Positions 25,303-34,817 of a stretch of 64,000 nt of DNA are shown in pieces; the first letter of the stretch is position 1; the number at the start of each line of letters is the position of its first letter. Origin of the DNA: Alteromonas marina (GTDB taxonomy: Bacteria > Pseudomonadota > Gammaproteobacteria > Enterobacterales > Alteromonadaceae); assembly GCF_000808575.1 (NCBI RefSeq), contig NZ_JWLW01000003.1, positions 62,001-126,000 on the forward strand, given 5' to 3'. A program made the position numbers and the translations under genes. The notes below the pieces were generated by a model. That model worked only from the letters and a program-made list of their open reading frames with translations. It did no database searches and had not been told where the DNA came from.

Positions 25303-25569
25303 ATGGCACTGCTTATTCTTGATAGCTGCATAAACTGCGACATGTGCGAACCAGAATGCCCTAATGCAGCTATAAGTATGGGCAATAAAGTGTATGAAAT
25401 AGACCCTTTGCGCTGTACTGAATGCGTAGGGCATTACGATGCGCCTACTTGCGTAGCGGTATGCCCAATCGATGTTGTTAAGCCCGACCCGCACAATAAA
25501 GAGTCACTAGACGAGCTGGCTGAAAAGTTTGTTCGTTTAAATAGCGAAACTTATGCTGTTGCCGAGTGA
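25303..25569 (+). CDS. yfhL: YfhL-family 4Fe-4S dicluster ferredoxin
   Basis: An 88-residue ferredoxin with two cluster motifs: CINCDMCEPECP and CTECVGHYDAPTCVAVCP. The extended CxxCx8CxxxC second motif is typical of YfhL/Alvin-type ferredoxins. GAGG precedes the ATG, inside the end of trhP. The last 73 bases of conserved sequence (25469-25541) are repeated exactly at 29937-30009, and the C-terminus here (NSETYAVAE) is longer than that encoded by the other copy (NS, then stop). Confidence 0.92.
   Translation: MALLILDSCINCDMCEPECPNAAISMGNKVYEIDPLRCTECVGHYDAPTCVAVCPIDVVKPDPHNKESLDELAEKFVRLNSETYAVAE
25469..25541 (+). repeat. 73-bp direct repeat, copy 1, inside yfhL
   Basis: Identical to 29937-30009. 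It codes for the DVVKPDPHNKESLDELAEK region of YfhL. Copies 1 and 2 bracket the histidine kinase and REC-EAL genes. Confidence 0.95.
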
Positions 25570-25596
25570 GCAACTTGAGGCGGGTCAATGCGTTTT

Positions 25597-27453
25597 TCAA
25601 GCGGCTCTATCTGGATCCATAACTGCGATGTTTGCAGGAACAATCAGCGTAAAGTTGGTGCCGCTTGCGCCACTTTTTACATTAATCTTGCCGCGCAAAT
25701 TGTTTACCGTCCATAAGTACACCAAGTGAAGGCCTAACCCTGAGTTTCCGTTAGCTCTCGCGCTCGTTACAAACGGGTCAAAGATAGTGGACATGAGTTT
25801 TTTCGGGATACCCTGGCCATTGTCACAAACAGAAATTGTCACAGTCTCCTTACCTGACACTTTGATCGTCACTAAATTTGCTGAGTTTCCATCAAAAGCA
25901 TGTTCAGCAGCGTTGGCTACAAGGTTTTGTAGGACTTGTGATACTACACCTGGGTAACTCTGCATCTCAATATCATCGTCTATATCAAGGTTTATGGACA
26001 CACGTTTCGGTTTGAGTAAAGGTTTCATAGAAACAATGAGATCATTGAGCAGTTCCCCCAACGAGAAAACAATTATATCATCACTACCTCTGTCGATAGA
26101 AAGACGTTTAAAACGTTTAATTATCTCAGCACTTTTGTTAAGCCCACCTAGTGTAAGCTCAACAGCCTCATCAGCGTAGTCTAGAAAATTATGTAAGGCA
26201 TCATAGCTCAACTTATCTGGTAGCAGCTCTTTAATTGCAACCACCTTATTTTGCAGCCCGCTTACTGCCATGATGCCACCACCGATGGGCGTATTAAGCT
26301 CATGTGCAACACCTGAAACAAGTAGGCCGAGTGATGCTAACTTTTCAGACTCAACTAACTCTTCTTGCAATAGTTCACGTTCATTTAACGATTTCTGGAG
26401 GGCATCTCTGTCGTTGGCCAATCGCTTTGCTAAGTCATTTAGCCTCAACGACTTATGTCTATCTCTTAAAAACCAAACAATGAATACGAAGCCAATAACT
26501 ATTCCGGTAAATAATGCAGGTATGAAAGCAGCGTGAAATTGATTTTTGTAGATAGCGGGAGGCGAATAGGCAAATAACACAACTGACTCTTCTTCAAAGC
26601 TTTCTTTCCCGTGAGGATTAAGCGCTATTGCGCTGTAGATGGCATTATTATCGTCACGCCACATAGACTCACTGCCATTTTGAAGTACTTTTGACCAAAG
26701 TGTAGCCAGCCGAATATTGGCGCTACTCTCCTTCGAGCCCAACATCAGCGCCCACTCTTCATTTTTACTCGGTGAAAGCATCCATTCACCACTACCTTTC
26801 GCAACGAGAATTTTTGCCATTTCATTGCTGGCGTTTCGAAGTTCATCAAATAGAGGGTTTAATGCAAAATTAATAATGAATACACCGTTACCTAAGGGGT
26901 GATCTTTTCCAGTTATTGCACTTCTGATAGTCGTTGTTAGAGGATATTCTATCTTTCCATTTTCAATATTGAGATCGATAGACGATAAATAAACTTCACC
27001 GCTTTTATTTTTCAGAGCCTCTTGAAAGTAATAACGAGAATTCTTGTTCTGCAATCGTTCCTTAGAGACAACATTGTGACCGTTTTTTCTAAAATTAACG
27101 CGGATTTTTTCCTGTCCGTCGGTAGATAACCAACGCATTTGTGATATTGAAGGGTGATTCTTGCCAACATGAATAAATACATCAGTAGCAGTTAAGTGAT
27201 TAACCCGAAGCAGGTCGATAACATGATTATTAATGAGTATAGTGCTGTTTCGAATATCACCCAATTTTGTATTAAGAGATTGATTTGCCTTGCTCAGTAC
27301 CATGCTATGCTGGTTTGAAATTTGAGCAAGTTTTTCATCAAGTAGAGAGTTAAAAATGACTAGACTTAAGGAGAACGACGTCAGGATAGCGAACAGTAGC
27401 GCCACTATAACGTTTTTGTCGCTCAGTAACTTACGAGGAAAAGGAAGCCTCAT
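25597..27453 (-). CDS. Membrane sensor histidine kinase
   Basis: A 618-residue kinase. TM1 lies at about 15-36, a periplasmic sensor region (about 40-305, with Cache-like QMRWLSTDGQEKIRVNF and SRYYFQEALKNKSGEVYLS) follows, then TM2 at about 308-329 and a coiled linker. The phospho-acceptor is H384 in GVAHELNTPIGG, and the ATPase domain has NLVANAAEHAF, DNGQGIP and GNSGLGLHL. The H-box HELNTP is of the HisKA_4-like class. Its start codon abuts the stop of the REC-EAL gene, so the two are cotranscribed as a two-component pair. The ligand is unknown. Confidence 0.9.
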   Translation of the reverse strand: MRLPFPRKLLSDKNVIVALLFAILTSFSLSLVIFNSLLDEKLAQISNQHSMVLSKANQSLNTKLGDIRNSTILINNHVIDLLRVNHLTATDVFIHVGKNHPSISQMRWLSTDGQEKIRVNFRKNGHNVVSKERLQNKNSRYYFQEALKNKSGEVYLSSIDLNIENGKIEYPLTTTIRSAITGKDHPLGNGVFIINFALNPLFDELRNASNEMAKILVAKGSGEWMLSPSKNEEWALMLGSKESSANIRLATLWSKVLQNGSESMWRDDNNAIYSAIALNPHGKESFEEESVVLFAYSPPAIYKNQFHAAFIPALFTGIVIGFVFIVWFLRDRHKSLRLNDLAKRLANDRDALQKSLNERELLQEELVESEKLASLGLLVSGVAHELNTPIGGGIMAVSGLQNKVVAIKELLPDKLSYDALHNFLDYADEAVELTLGGLNKSAEIIKRFKRLSIDRGSDDIIVFSLGELLNDLIVSMKPLLKPKRVSINLDIDDDIEMQSYPGVVSQVLQNLVANAAEHAFDGNSANLVTIKVSGKETVTISVCDNGQGIPKKLMSTIFDPFVTSARANGNSGLGLHLVYLWTVNNLRGKINVKSGASGTNFTLIVPANIAVMDPDRAA

Positions 27454-29703
27454 TTATTGCGACCTTTTATTAGCCCACTTAATAAATTCTGAAAGAGCCA
27501 TAGGTTTCGCAAAATAGAAACCCTGTGCCAATTCGTATCCTATGCCTATAAGCTCTAACTTTTCTTCATCGTTCTCAACGCCCTCAGCAATTACCTCAAA
27601 ATTGAATTTGTTTGCAAGGCGTAACACCATTTCACACACTGCTACCCCAGCCTGTTTTTCATCACCTGACAATTTTGATACAAAGCTTCTATCGAGTTTC
27701 AATGTAGATACCGCCAAATCAGTAATATGAGAAAGCGATGAGTAACCAGTTCCAAAATCGTCGATACTAATTTTAATACCACGCTGTCTGAATTGTCTAA
27801 GAATAGGGTTGATAAAGTCGTAATCCTCCATGGCCTGAGTTTCTGTTATTTCTATCTCTAAAAGTGATGGCTCAATCGAACTTGAATCCAGTGAGTTCCA
27901 AACCTCTTCGACAAACGTTTCGTTACGCAAGTCACTGCACGTCACGTTGAATGATACAGGTACGCGTATACCCTCGTTGGAAAGCGCATCTATGGCGGCA
28001 ATAGTTTTTCTTAAGACAATAAGGTCAATTCTGTTAATCAAACCTGACGCTTCTGCAACGGGAATAAATTTTGAAGGAGGTACGGTTTTGCCGTCAGGTC
28101 TCACCCACCGAATAAGGGCTTCTGCGCCGACGAGCTTACCAGTTAACATATTTACTTTTGGCTGCAATGCCACGCTTAGCTCGTTCGCCGATGTCATTGC
28201 ACCATATAATTCGTGCAAAATGAGTTGTCGGTTAGCGATCTCACCTGTGGTCTTCACGTCAAAATGTGTATAGCTGAGTTTCTTTTCTCTGGCCGAGGCT
28301 ACAGCAATTTGCGCGGTAGTGACTATTTCTGATGCAGCACTTCCTACGATATGTTTTAGCGACATTTCACCAACTGTTGATAAAACCGTATGCTGAACGC
28401 CGTCAATGACAACTTTCTTCTCCGTCAGCCTTGCCAATCTTTGTGAATCTACTGTGTCACTCTCAAGAAACAGCAAAGCGAGCTGATTATCATCTACTCG
28501 ACATATCGCTGCGGCACGAGAAAACTCGAATAGCAACACCTGATGAAAAGAGCGCATTAAGGTTTCTATGTAGCGTTTACCTAACATTACTGCTGTTTCT
28601 GCGTAATTTTTTACATCGACAAGTACCAATATTGAGTCCGACAACGCTGAAGTATCTAACTGAGAGATTTCTCGCTCTAACCAGTTTCGATTCGGCGCAT
28701 TCATTTCCGTATCATAATAGGCTAATTGCGATAGCCTGTTGAAAAGTGCAAGGTTAGTAAAACCGTTGGAAATGTTTTCACAAAATACCTGAAGAAGGGC
28801 AATATGTGCAGATGAAAGCGTTTCAGGTGTTTGCACATAGATTATGTAAGAACGCTTATCGACGCCCTGTGTTGAAAAATAAAGCGCTGACAGCCCCTCT
28901 GAAAAACTATGGCTTTGGCTGTTCATTGCGGTTTCTAGTAAAGATAAAATATTCGATTTTTCTTTCGAGTCAACGGCTTGTAATATATCTTGAATTAATC
29001 CCGATTGGTGTTTGCTAAAGCGGCCACTTACTGCGATAACATCGGCTTCTTTAATCGATTTGTATGCGTTATGGTGGGCGCAAACAATTCCCCCTTCACT
29101 AGAAACGCCTATAACTTTGGCTATCTCTAATAAAACCGTTCTGGTGAAACTACGTATATCTCGTTTAGACGTGATCACCCTTGATGCGTCAACTAACATT
29201 TGCAAGCCACGTTTTGCATTGAACAACTCTGTTAGATAATGCCATGTTCGAATATTACTGGTAACCGATGAGCGTAATTGCTCTTCAGATGTATCTGTTT
29301 TTATCCAGTATTCATCAATATCATACTGTTTCATTACATCTTCGTGAGGTGCCATCCCGGGCTGACCTGTTAGTAAGATTATTCTTACTCGGTTGTTTCC
29401 TATTACACTTCTAATGGTATCAACTAGGCGAAGTCCTGCATCATCAGTTTCCATCACTACATCAAGAAGAATAACGGAGATATCGTCTCTGGATGATAGT
29501 ATTAGCGAAGCCTCAGCAGCAGAACTTGCAGTTACTACATTGACGGGGGTGTTATTAACCTCTAAGCCCCTTAAAGCTAAACAGAGTGTTTGCTGGTATA
29601 GATTATCATCTTCCACACTCAATATTGTCCAACAAGCGTTCTTTAAGTCCTGCTCGGTCTGACTACTTGCTTTGTCAAATTCTACTAGTCGCTTTATAGA
29701 CAT
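27454..29703 (-). CDS. Response regulator with DUF3369-like, degenerate GGDEF and EAL domains
   Basis: A 749-residue regulator. The REC domain (about 25-150) keeps the acidic pocket (E31-D32-D33) and phospho-acceptor D81 (ILLDVVM). A GAF-like DUF3369 segment (about 170-320) comes next. The GGDEF position reads VDDNQ, so cyclase activity is not expected. The EAL domain is intact (AEALIRW, EIEITE, DDFGTGYSSL, EVIAEGVE, QGFYFAKP), so it should degrade cyclic di-GMP under control of the adjacent kinase. It is the first gene of the pair. Confidence 0.9.
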   Translation of the reverse strand: MSIKRLVEFDKASSQTEQDLKNACWTILSVEDDNLYQQTLCLALRGLEVNNTPVNVVTASSAAEASLILSSRDDISVILLDVVMETDDAGLRLVDTIRSVIGNNRVRIILLTGQPGMAPHEDVMKQYDIDEYWIKTDTSEEQLRSSVTSNIRTWHYLTELFNAKRGLQMLVDASRVITSKRDIRSFTRTVLLEIAKVIGVSSEGGIVCAHHNAYKSIKEADVIAVSGRFSKHQSGLIQDILQAVDSKEKSNILSLLETAMNSQSHSFSEGLSALYFSTQGVDKRSYIIYVQTPETLSSAHIALLQVFCENISNGFTNLALFNRLSQLAYYDTEMNAPNRNWLEREISQLDTSALSDSILVLVDVKNYAETAVMLGKRYIETLMRSFHQVLLFEFSRAAAICRVDDNQLALLFLESDTVDSQRLARLTEKKVVIDGVQHTVLSTVGEMSLKHIVGSAASEIVTTAQIAVASAREKKLSYTHFDVKTTGEIANRQLILHELYGAMTSANELSVALQPKVNMLTGKLVGAEALIRWVRPDGKTVPPSKFIPVAEASGLINRIDLIVLRKTIAAIDALSNEGIRVPVSFNVTCSDLRNETFVEEVWNSLDSSSIEPSLLEIEITETQAMEDYDFINPILRQFRQRGIKISIDDFGTGYSSLSHITDLAVSTLKLDRSFVSKLSGDEKQAGVAVCEMVLRLANKFNFEVIAEGVENDEEKLELIGIGYELAQGFYFAKPMALSEFIKWANKRSQ

Positions 29704-30133
29704 GGGAACCCCACATTAGTTTCTTCCTTGAAGTAACGACGACTTCACAATGCACAATTAGGAATGAGTATTACGTTGCTTAGACTTGGTAATTAAAAGA
29801 TAGATAACACTGGTCGCTTTATGCAAATTAGAATACATGATTTTTTGTTAATATTTATTAGCAGCTCTAAATTCAGGAGTTCACAGTACACAAAAACGAA
29901 CAACAATGGTTTTAAACTATGACAGTCCGACAAATCTCGATGTTGTTAAGCCCGACCCGCACAATAAAGAGTCACTAGACGAGCTGGCTGAAAAGTTTGT
30001 TCGTTTAAACAGTTAGCAAAAAAGTAATTCAGCGAGTTAATTGTACTTCTCAAAGAATTCCCTTGAATCATAACCAAGAGTGGTCCCTAATTGCGGTAAA
30101 GTTTGAATTGGCACTACTAATAAGGGGTTTATT
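29704..30133. other. Intergenic region with yfhL 3'-end copy
   Basis: 430 bases between the divergent REC-EAL and aminotransferase genes. It contains the 73-bp repeat copy 2 at 29937-30009 and the AAGGGG ribosome binding site of the aminotransferase near 30121. No other gene is visible. Confidence 0.6.
29937..30009 (+). repeat. 73-bp direct repeat, copy 2 (fossil yfhL 3' end)
   Basis: Identical to 25469-25541. Beyond the exact match the reading frame continues with synonymous changes (AAC AGT against AAT AGC, Asn-Ser) and then TAG. It is therefore a genuine yfhL end rather than a random duplicate. Confidence 0.95.
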
Positions 30134-31363
30134 TTGAAGTTTGCCTCTCGCGCTACGGCGATTTCTCCGTTTCTTGCTATGGCCTATGGCGAAAAAGCCA
30201 CGGCACTAGAACAGCAAGGTAAAGATGTTATAAGACTTAATTTAGGCGAGCCTGATTTCGGCGCACCCGCGACAGTGCTCGCGGCAATGAAAGAAAGCTT
30301 GAGTGCCCCAGATTTTCCCTATACCTCGGCGCTGGGCATGCCTGAACTACGTGAAGCCATTGCACGTTTTTATGAAGTTAAACATGGCGTAGCGGTAAGC
30401 CCTTCTAGAGTGGTAGTTACCGCTGGGGCTTCTGGTGCTTTACTTTTGGCAAGTGCTGCCTTGGTTGAATCAGGCGACAACGTGATATTGGGCGACCCGT
30501 CTTACCCCTGTAACCGACGATTTTTAAACGCATTTGGCGCAGAGGTAACGCTGGTGCCAACACGCAGCGAGGATAACTTTCAGCTAACCGCTACAAGTGT
30601 TGCTGATAATTGGAAGCACAACACGAAAGGTGTACTTATCGCCACACCTGCCAATCCTACAGGTACGGTTATAGATGTAGAAGAACTGATTAAAATTGGC
30701 GAATACTGCAAATCCAAAGGTGGCTTTTTAATTGTTGACGAAATTTACTTGGATCTTTCGCTTTCGGCTAATCTTGATATTCGCGATGATGCATTCGCTT
30801 CCCAATCGACCCTGGGCACTAATACCAAACTTCAAACCGTACTTGCCAATACACAGCTTGAAGAAACAGTTGTCGTAATAAACAGTTTTTCCAAATATTT
30901 CGGTATGACCGGCTGGCGTCTTGGCTGGTGTGTGGTACCTGAAGCGATGACGCCCATCGTTGAAAAACTCGCGCAGAATTTGTTTATTTGCCCCTCTACC
31001 CTATCGCAAAAAGCCGCTCTTGCGTGCTTTACCCCAGAAGCTTTGGCGCAATGCGAGCAAAACCGCCATACGCTAGCAAAGCGAGCTTCCCTGGTTTTTA
31101 ATGCTCTTGAAAATATGGGGCTTGGTTTAGATGCAAAGCCTGACGGTGCGTTTTACGCCTACATCAATATTAAGCACACAGGGCTAAGTGCAATTGAATT
31201 TTGTGATGCCCTACTTTCACAACATCATGTAGCGCTTACGCCGGGTAATGATTTTGGTGAGCACAATGCCAACCATTACGTAAGACTGTCTTTCGCCACT
31301 AGCATTGAACGCTTGAAGGAAGGCCTGTCACGGCTGGCTGAGTTTGTAGCGTCATTAAACTAA
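30134..31363 (+). CDS. Class I/II PLP-dependent aminotransferase
   Basis: A 409-residue aspartate-aminotransferase-fold enzyme. NLGEPDFGAP, GASGALLLASAAL, ATPANPTGTVID, IVDEIYLDL and the PLP lysine motif NSFSKYFGMTGWRLGW are all in place, and the C-terminal VRLSFATS arginine contacts substrate carboxylate in the family. The start is TTG at 30134, supported by AAGGGG 8 bases upstream and by the usual MKFASR opening; the next Met (residue 17) would cut into the fold. Amino-acid specificity is not predictable. Confidence 0.9.
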   Translation: MKFASRATAISPFLAMAYGEKATALEQQGKDVIRLNLGEPDFGAPATVLAAMKESLSAPDFPYTSALGMPELREAIARFYEVKHGVAVSPSRVVVTAGASGALLLASAALVESGDNVILGDPSYPCNRRFLNAFGAEVTLVPTRSEDNFQLTATSVADNWKHNTKGVLIATPANPTGTVIDVEELIKIGEYCKSKGGFLIVDEIYLDLSLSANLDIRDDAFASQSTLGTNTKLQTVLANTQLEETVVVINSFSKYFGMTGWRLGWCVVPEAMTPIVEKLAQNLFICPSTLSQKAALACFTPEALAQCEQNRHTLAKRASLVFNALENMGLGLDAKPDGAFYAYINIKHTGLSAIEFCDALLSQHHVALTPGNDFGEHNANHYVRLSFATSIERLKEGLSRLAEFVASLN

Positions 31364-31501
31364 CGGTTTTTACCAGTTACCGTTTAATTTCGTGAATAGA
31401 CAAATATTACCGAAAAAAATGATAGATATGGGCGCTTGTGCGTATATTGGGTCACATAAATGGTTAACTCGTGTCGAAACGAAATAAAACAGGATAAAAC
31501 A

Positions 31502-32677
31502 ATGAGTAACGAACGGGAATTTGATGTAGTTATTTTCGGTGCTACAGGTTTTACGGGCAAATTAGTAGCTGAATATTTTCAGGCGCAGTATGGCAGCGAC
31601 AGCAGTGTAAAATGGGCAGTGGCAGGTCGTAACGAAGCAAAGCTTAACGACGTAAAACAGGAGTTAGGCATTAGTGATAGTGTAGCTAGTATTGTAGCCG
31701 ATGGTGACGATGCCGAAGCACTCGATGCCATGACAAAGCGCACGGCGGTAGTACTCACCACTGTTGGTCCATACCAAATTTACGGCGAAAAATTACTTTC
31801 TGCGTGCGTCGATAACGGTACTGGCTATACGGATTTATGTGGTGAGCCAGCGTGGATGCACCAAATGATCAACAAATATGAAGCGAAAGCCAAAGAAACC
31901 GGCGCTAACATTGTGTTCTCGTGTGGCTTTGACTCTGTGCCTTTTGACCTTGGTGTGTACTACCTTCAAGAACATGCCAAAAAGCAAACTGGCGATGTCA
32001 TTGAATATGTAAAAGGTCGCGTTCGTAAAATGCAGGGCACGTTCTCTGGCGGTACGGCTGCAAGTTTAAAAGCGACCATGGCGGCTGCGCACAAAGATAA
32101 GTCTGTCATGGCTGCGCTTATTAACCCGCACTCATTAACCGATGGCACGTCAAATCAGACACAACCCGATGGCAACAAACCTTACTTCGATGAACAGTTA
32201 GGCACATGGGTTGCACCATTTATTATGGCGGCCATCAATACTAAAAACGTTCATCGCACGAACTATCTGGGCGGATATAGCTACGGTAAGAACTTTCAGT
32301 ACGATGAAATGATGATGACCGGCCCAGGCGAGAAAGGTGAAGCCATGGCGAATCACGTTGCCAAAGATAAGTCGCTTGCTAGTGATGATGGCCCTAAACC
32401 AGGTGAAGGCCCGAGCAAAGAAGAGCGCGAAAATGGCTTTTACGATGTCATGTTTGTGGGTACCGCTGCCAATGGTGATATGCTAGCCGTATCGGTAAAA
32501 GGCGACAAAGATCCAGGCTACGGCTCTACCAGTAAAATGATTTCAGAATCTGCCCTTTGCTTGTGCAAAGACGTTAGTTTATCTGGTGGTTTCTTCACTC
32601 CTGCGGCAGCACTCGGTAACAAGCTTATCAGCCGTTTAGAAGAAAAAGCAGGCTTAACGTTTGCTATCGAGAAATAG
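31502..32677 (+). CDS. Saccharopine dehydrogenase-like/trans-acting enoyl reductase family protein
   Basis: A 391-residue NAD(P)-dependent protein. The Rossmann start is FDVVIFGATGFTGKLVAEYF, followed by WAVAGRNEAKL and TTVGPYQIYGEKLLSACVDNGTGYTDLCGEP, the pattern of the saccharopine dehydrogenase NADP-binding family that includes mycobacterial trans-acting enoyl reductases. The reaction here is unknown. I use the ATG at 31502 (AGGA upstream) instead of the frame start at 31460. A clear terminator follows. Confidence 0.86.
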   Translation: MSNEREFDVVIFGATGFTGKLVAEYFQAQYGSDSSVKWAVAGRNEAKLNDVKQELGISDSVASIVADGDDAEALDAMTKRTAVVLTTVGPYQIYGEKLLSACVDNGTGYTDLCGEPAWMHQMINKYEAKAKETGANIVFSCGFDSVPFDLGVYYLQEHAKKQTGDVIEYVKGRVRKMQGTFSGGTAASLKATMAAAHKDKSVMAALINPHSLTDGTSNQTQPDGNKPYFDEQLGTWVAPFIMAAINTKNVHRTNYLGGYSYGKNFQYDEMMMTGPGEKGEAMANHVAKDKSLASDDGPKPGEGPSKEERENGFYDVMFVGTAANGDMLAVSVKGDKDPGYGSTSKMISESALCLCKDVSLSGGFFTPAAALGNKLISRLEEKAGLTFAIEK

Positions 32678-32691
32678 CGATTCAAAAAATG

Positions 32692-32724
32692 AAGGCTGAA
32701 CACAACTTGCGTTCAGCCTTTTCT
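32692..32724 (+). terminator. Rho-independent terminator
   Basis: AAGGCTGAAC and GTTCAGCCTT pair perfectly across a 9-base loop, followed by TTCTCT. It lies between two convergent genes and could serve both; the A-run on the left helps the minus strand. Confidence 0.85.
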
Positions 32725-32751
32725 CTCTGCGCTAGGTGTTATTGTTGTTTT

Positions 32752-33933
32752 TTAAGCGAGTACTGCTTTTAATGCTTTAACGCATGCGTCTGTTTCTGCT
32801 GGCGTACCCACACTTATTCGCGACCAAGAATCAAAACCGGGCCAGGTGCGCCCTACTACCTTTATACCCTGAGCTTTCATTTTTTCCGCAAACTTGTCGT
32901 GCGGCATACCCGTATCCATGTAAATGAAATTCCCTTGTGGATTCGGCGCATACGGCTGCTTTAATTCTTTGGCAACTTTTACTAACTTTTCGCGCTCAGT
33001 TTTAATCCGTGAGCGCATGGTGTTTAGGTTCGCGTGGTCATCCATGCTAGCCATACCCGCTACTAATGCCAAGTAATTCACACCACCCATGCGCAGCATA
33101 CCGCCCATTGTTTTAGCTTGCTCAGCAGGCATGATGGCGTAACCGAGACGCTGTCCCGCCATGGCGTGAATTTTAGAGAAGGTGCGGCAAATCACCACGT
33201 TGTACCCTTCAGCTACTAGCTTCGATTGCACATTTGCGGGGTAAGCATCAGACATTTCAATGTAGGCTTCATCGATGAAAACCTGTGCTTTTTTCGATAC
33301 GCGTTTTGCAAAAGCGGTAAGCTTCGCCGCATCTACCATGCTCCCTGTCGGGTTATTTGGATTACATACGTACACAGCAGTCGTATCTTCGGTTACTGCT
33401 GCTTCAATTGCATCTAGATCAAAAGTCATATCATTGGCTAACGGCACGTAGGTCACGTCTGCCCCCATAAACTCAGCGCCCCGTGGTACGCCTTCGTAGG
33501 TTGCCATAGACGTTACCAGCTTATTGCCGTTTTTGGTGATCCAGTCCGCATAGCCAAAAAGAATAGGTGAAGATCCATTCGTAATTACGATTTGCTCAGC
33601 AGATACGCCTTCTTGCTCAGCAATTTTTTGCGCTAACACTTCAACCGTAGCGTCGGTATAACGCGCTAGGTTTAAAAGCTCGCTTTGCATTGCCTTTGCG
33701 GCTTTTTTTGACGGCCCAAAGGCGTTTTCATTTGACGATAAGCGAATAAGACCATCGTTTACATTGGGGGTAGCAGACGGGAAGTGTTCAGTTTGCATAC
33801 CTGCGGCACGAAGGTCGCCCATAATACTGTCAACGCTGGTCGTTAGCGCTACTGCTCCTGCACCTAATCCCACTGACTTTAACCAATTACGGCGTGAAGA
33901 ATTCACGGTGCTCTGTTGTTCATTTTTATTCAT
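32752..33933 (-). CDS. Tat-exported histidinol-phosphate-type aminotransferase
   Basis: A 393-residue PLP aminotransferase of the HisC/class I-II fold with an N-terminal twin-arginine signal: SRRNWLKS (R14-R15), then the hydrophobic GLGAGAVALTTS. The catalytic core is complete: SSNENAFGPS, NGSSPILFGYADW, NPNNPTGS, FIDEAYIEM and the lysine motif RTFSKIHAMAGQRLGY. The combination predicts a cofactor-loaded aminotransferase exported folded to the periplasm. Its substrate is unknown and it is unlikely to be the biosynthetic HisC. It is monocistronic. Confidence 0.88.
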   Translation of the reverse strand: MNKNEQQSTVNSSRRNWLKSVGLGAGAVALTTSVDSIMGDLRAAGMQTEHFPSATPNVNDGLIRLSSNENAFGPSKKAAKAMQSELLNLARYTDATVEVLAQKIAEQEGVSAEQIVITNGSSPILFGYADWITKNGNKLVTSMATYEGVPRGAEFMGADVTYVPLANDMTFDLDAIEAAVTEDTTAVYVCNPNNPTGSMVDAAKLTAFAKRVSKKAQVFIDEAYIEMSDAYPANVQSKLVAEGYNVVICRTFSKIHAMAGQRLGYAIMPAEQAKTMGGMLRMGGVNYLALVAGMASMDDHANLNTMRSRIKTEREKLVKVAKELKQPYAPNPQGNFIYMDTGMPHDKFAEKMKAQGIKVVGRTWPGFDSWSRISVGTPAETDACVKALKAVLA

Positions 33934-34303
33934 ATTTCGCTCTGTCTTCCGTCTACATTCACTTTAGACTAAAGGCTTAATTTTAAACGCGCAATAGCAT
34001 AAAAACGCTAAACCATTGACATAAATGCACTTTCTACGTGCATGTGGCGCACTAAAATTGACAATATAAGAAGTTTTAACGCGTTAAGTCGTTACATTAC
34101 GGTGCAGCGTTATTTTGTCGTTTTTAGCGTTTGCGATGAATGACATTTTTTCTGATGTTAAAGGCGTAGCACTCTCTCGCTATTGGTTCTTCGCACTTGA
34201 AGCCTGTCTTTTAAACGACTGTGTAATCCATCTATGTAAATACAAAGTAAGAATTACGGCGAAACATTAATCGATTACTCAGTATGCAAAACAGGAGTTA
34301 AAT
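33934..34303. other. Divergent intergenic region
   Basis: 370 bases between the Tat aminotransferase and the small Rho-N-like gene. They hold a perfect 12-bp palindrome TTAACGCGTTAA (34076-34087) and several TTGACA-like boxes (34016, 34057) without well-spaced -10 partners. No gene was seen. Confidence 0.4.
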
Positions 34304-34567
34304 ATGGCTAAGGACCACGGCAACCAAATTAAAAACGACGACACTTACGAAGCCCTTCGCGAGGAAGGCTATAGCAAAGAGAAGTCGGCGCGCATTGCCA
34401 ATGCGCAAGCCAATAGCGAACAAACGCCTTCTAAAGATGGTGGAAAAGGCAAAAAGTACGAGGATCGCACTAAAGAGGAACTGTATCAAAAGGCCAAGGA
34501 AGTCGGCATTGAAGGTCGCTCTAACATGAGCAAAGACGAATTAATTGATGCGTTACGCAATCATTAG
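34304..34567 (+). CDS. Small Rho N-terminal/SAP-like domain protein
   Basis: An 87-residue, very hydrophilic protein. The first half (DDTYEALREEGYSKEKSARIANAQAN) fits the DUF7218-type segment. The second half (YEDRTKEELYQKAKEVGIEGRSNMSKDELIDALRNH) is a helix-extended-helix of the Rho_N/SAP type that binds nucleic acids in other proteins. GGAG lies 7 bases before the ATG. Similar proteins are often stress-induced, but that is not shown here. It is a single gene. Confidence 0.8.
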   Translation: MAKDHGNQIKNDDTYEALREEGYSKEKSARIANAQANSEQTPSKDGGKGKKYEDRTKEELYQKAKEVGIEGRSNMSKDELIDALRNH

Positions 34568-34689
34568 TGGCGGTGATGATTACGTTTTATCAGACACGCA
34601 TAATTTGTGCATTTCATGGCAAACCTCAACTTCAAGTAAAGATCTACCGCCTCAATAGTAGGCGACTAGCTCTTCGCCCGCCCAATACA

Positions 34690-34702
34690 TGACAATATTT
34701 CA
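34690..34702. promoter_or_regulatory. Possible MetR site upstream of mesX
   Basis: TGACAATATTTCA differs from the MetR consensus TGAA-N5-TTCA by one base and lies 115 bases before mesX, a methionine gene. A single weak match. Confidence 0.25.
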
Positions 34703-34817
34703 TGATAAAATGAAAATAAGTCATTTTTATTCATAGTTAAATCAACGTATAACGTGTTCATAGCTTTTACAGCAGTCTCACTACTCGGTTTAACTTTAGG
34801 AATAGAAGCGCATTCTC

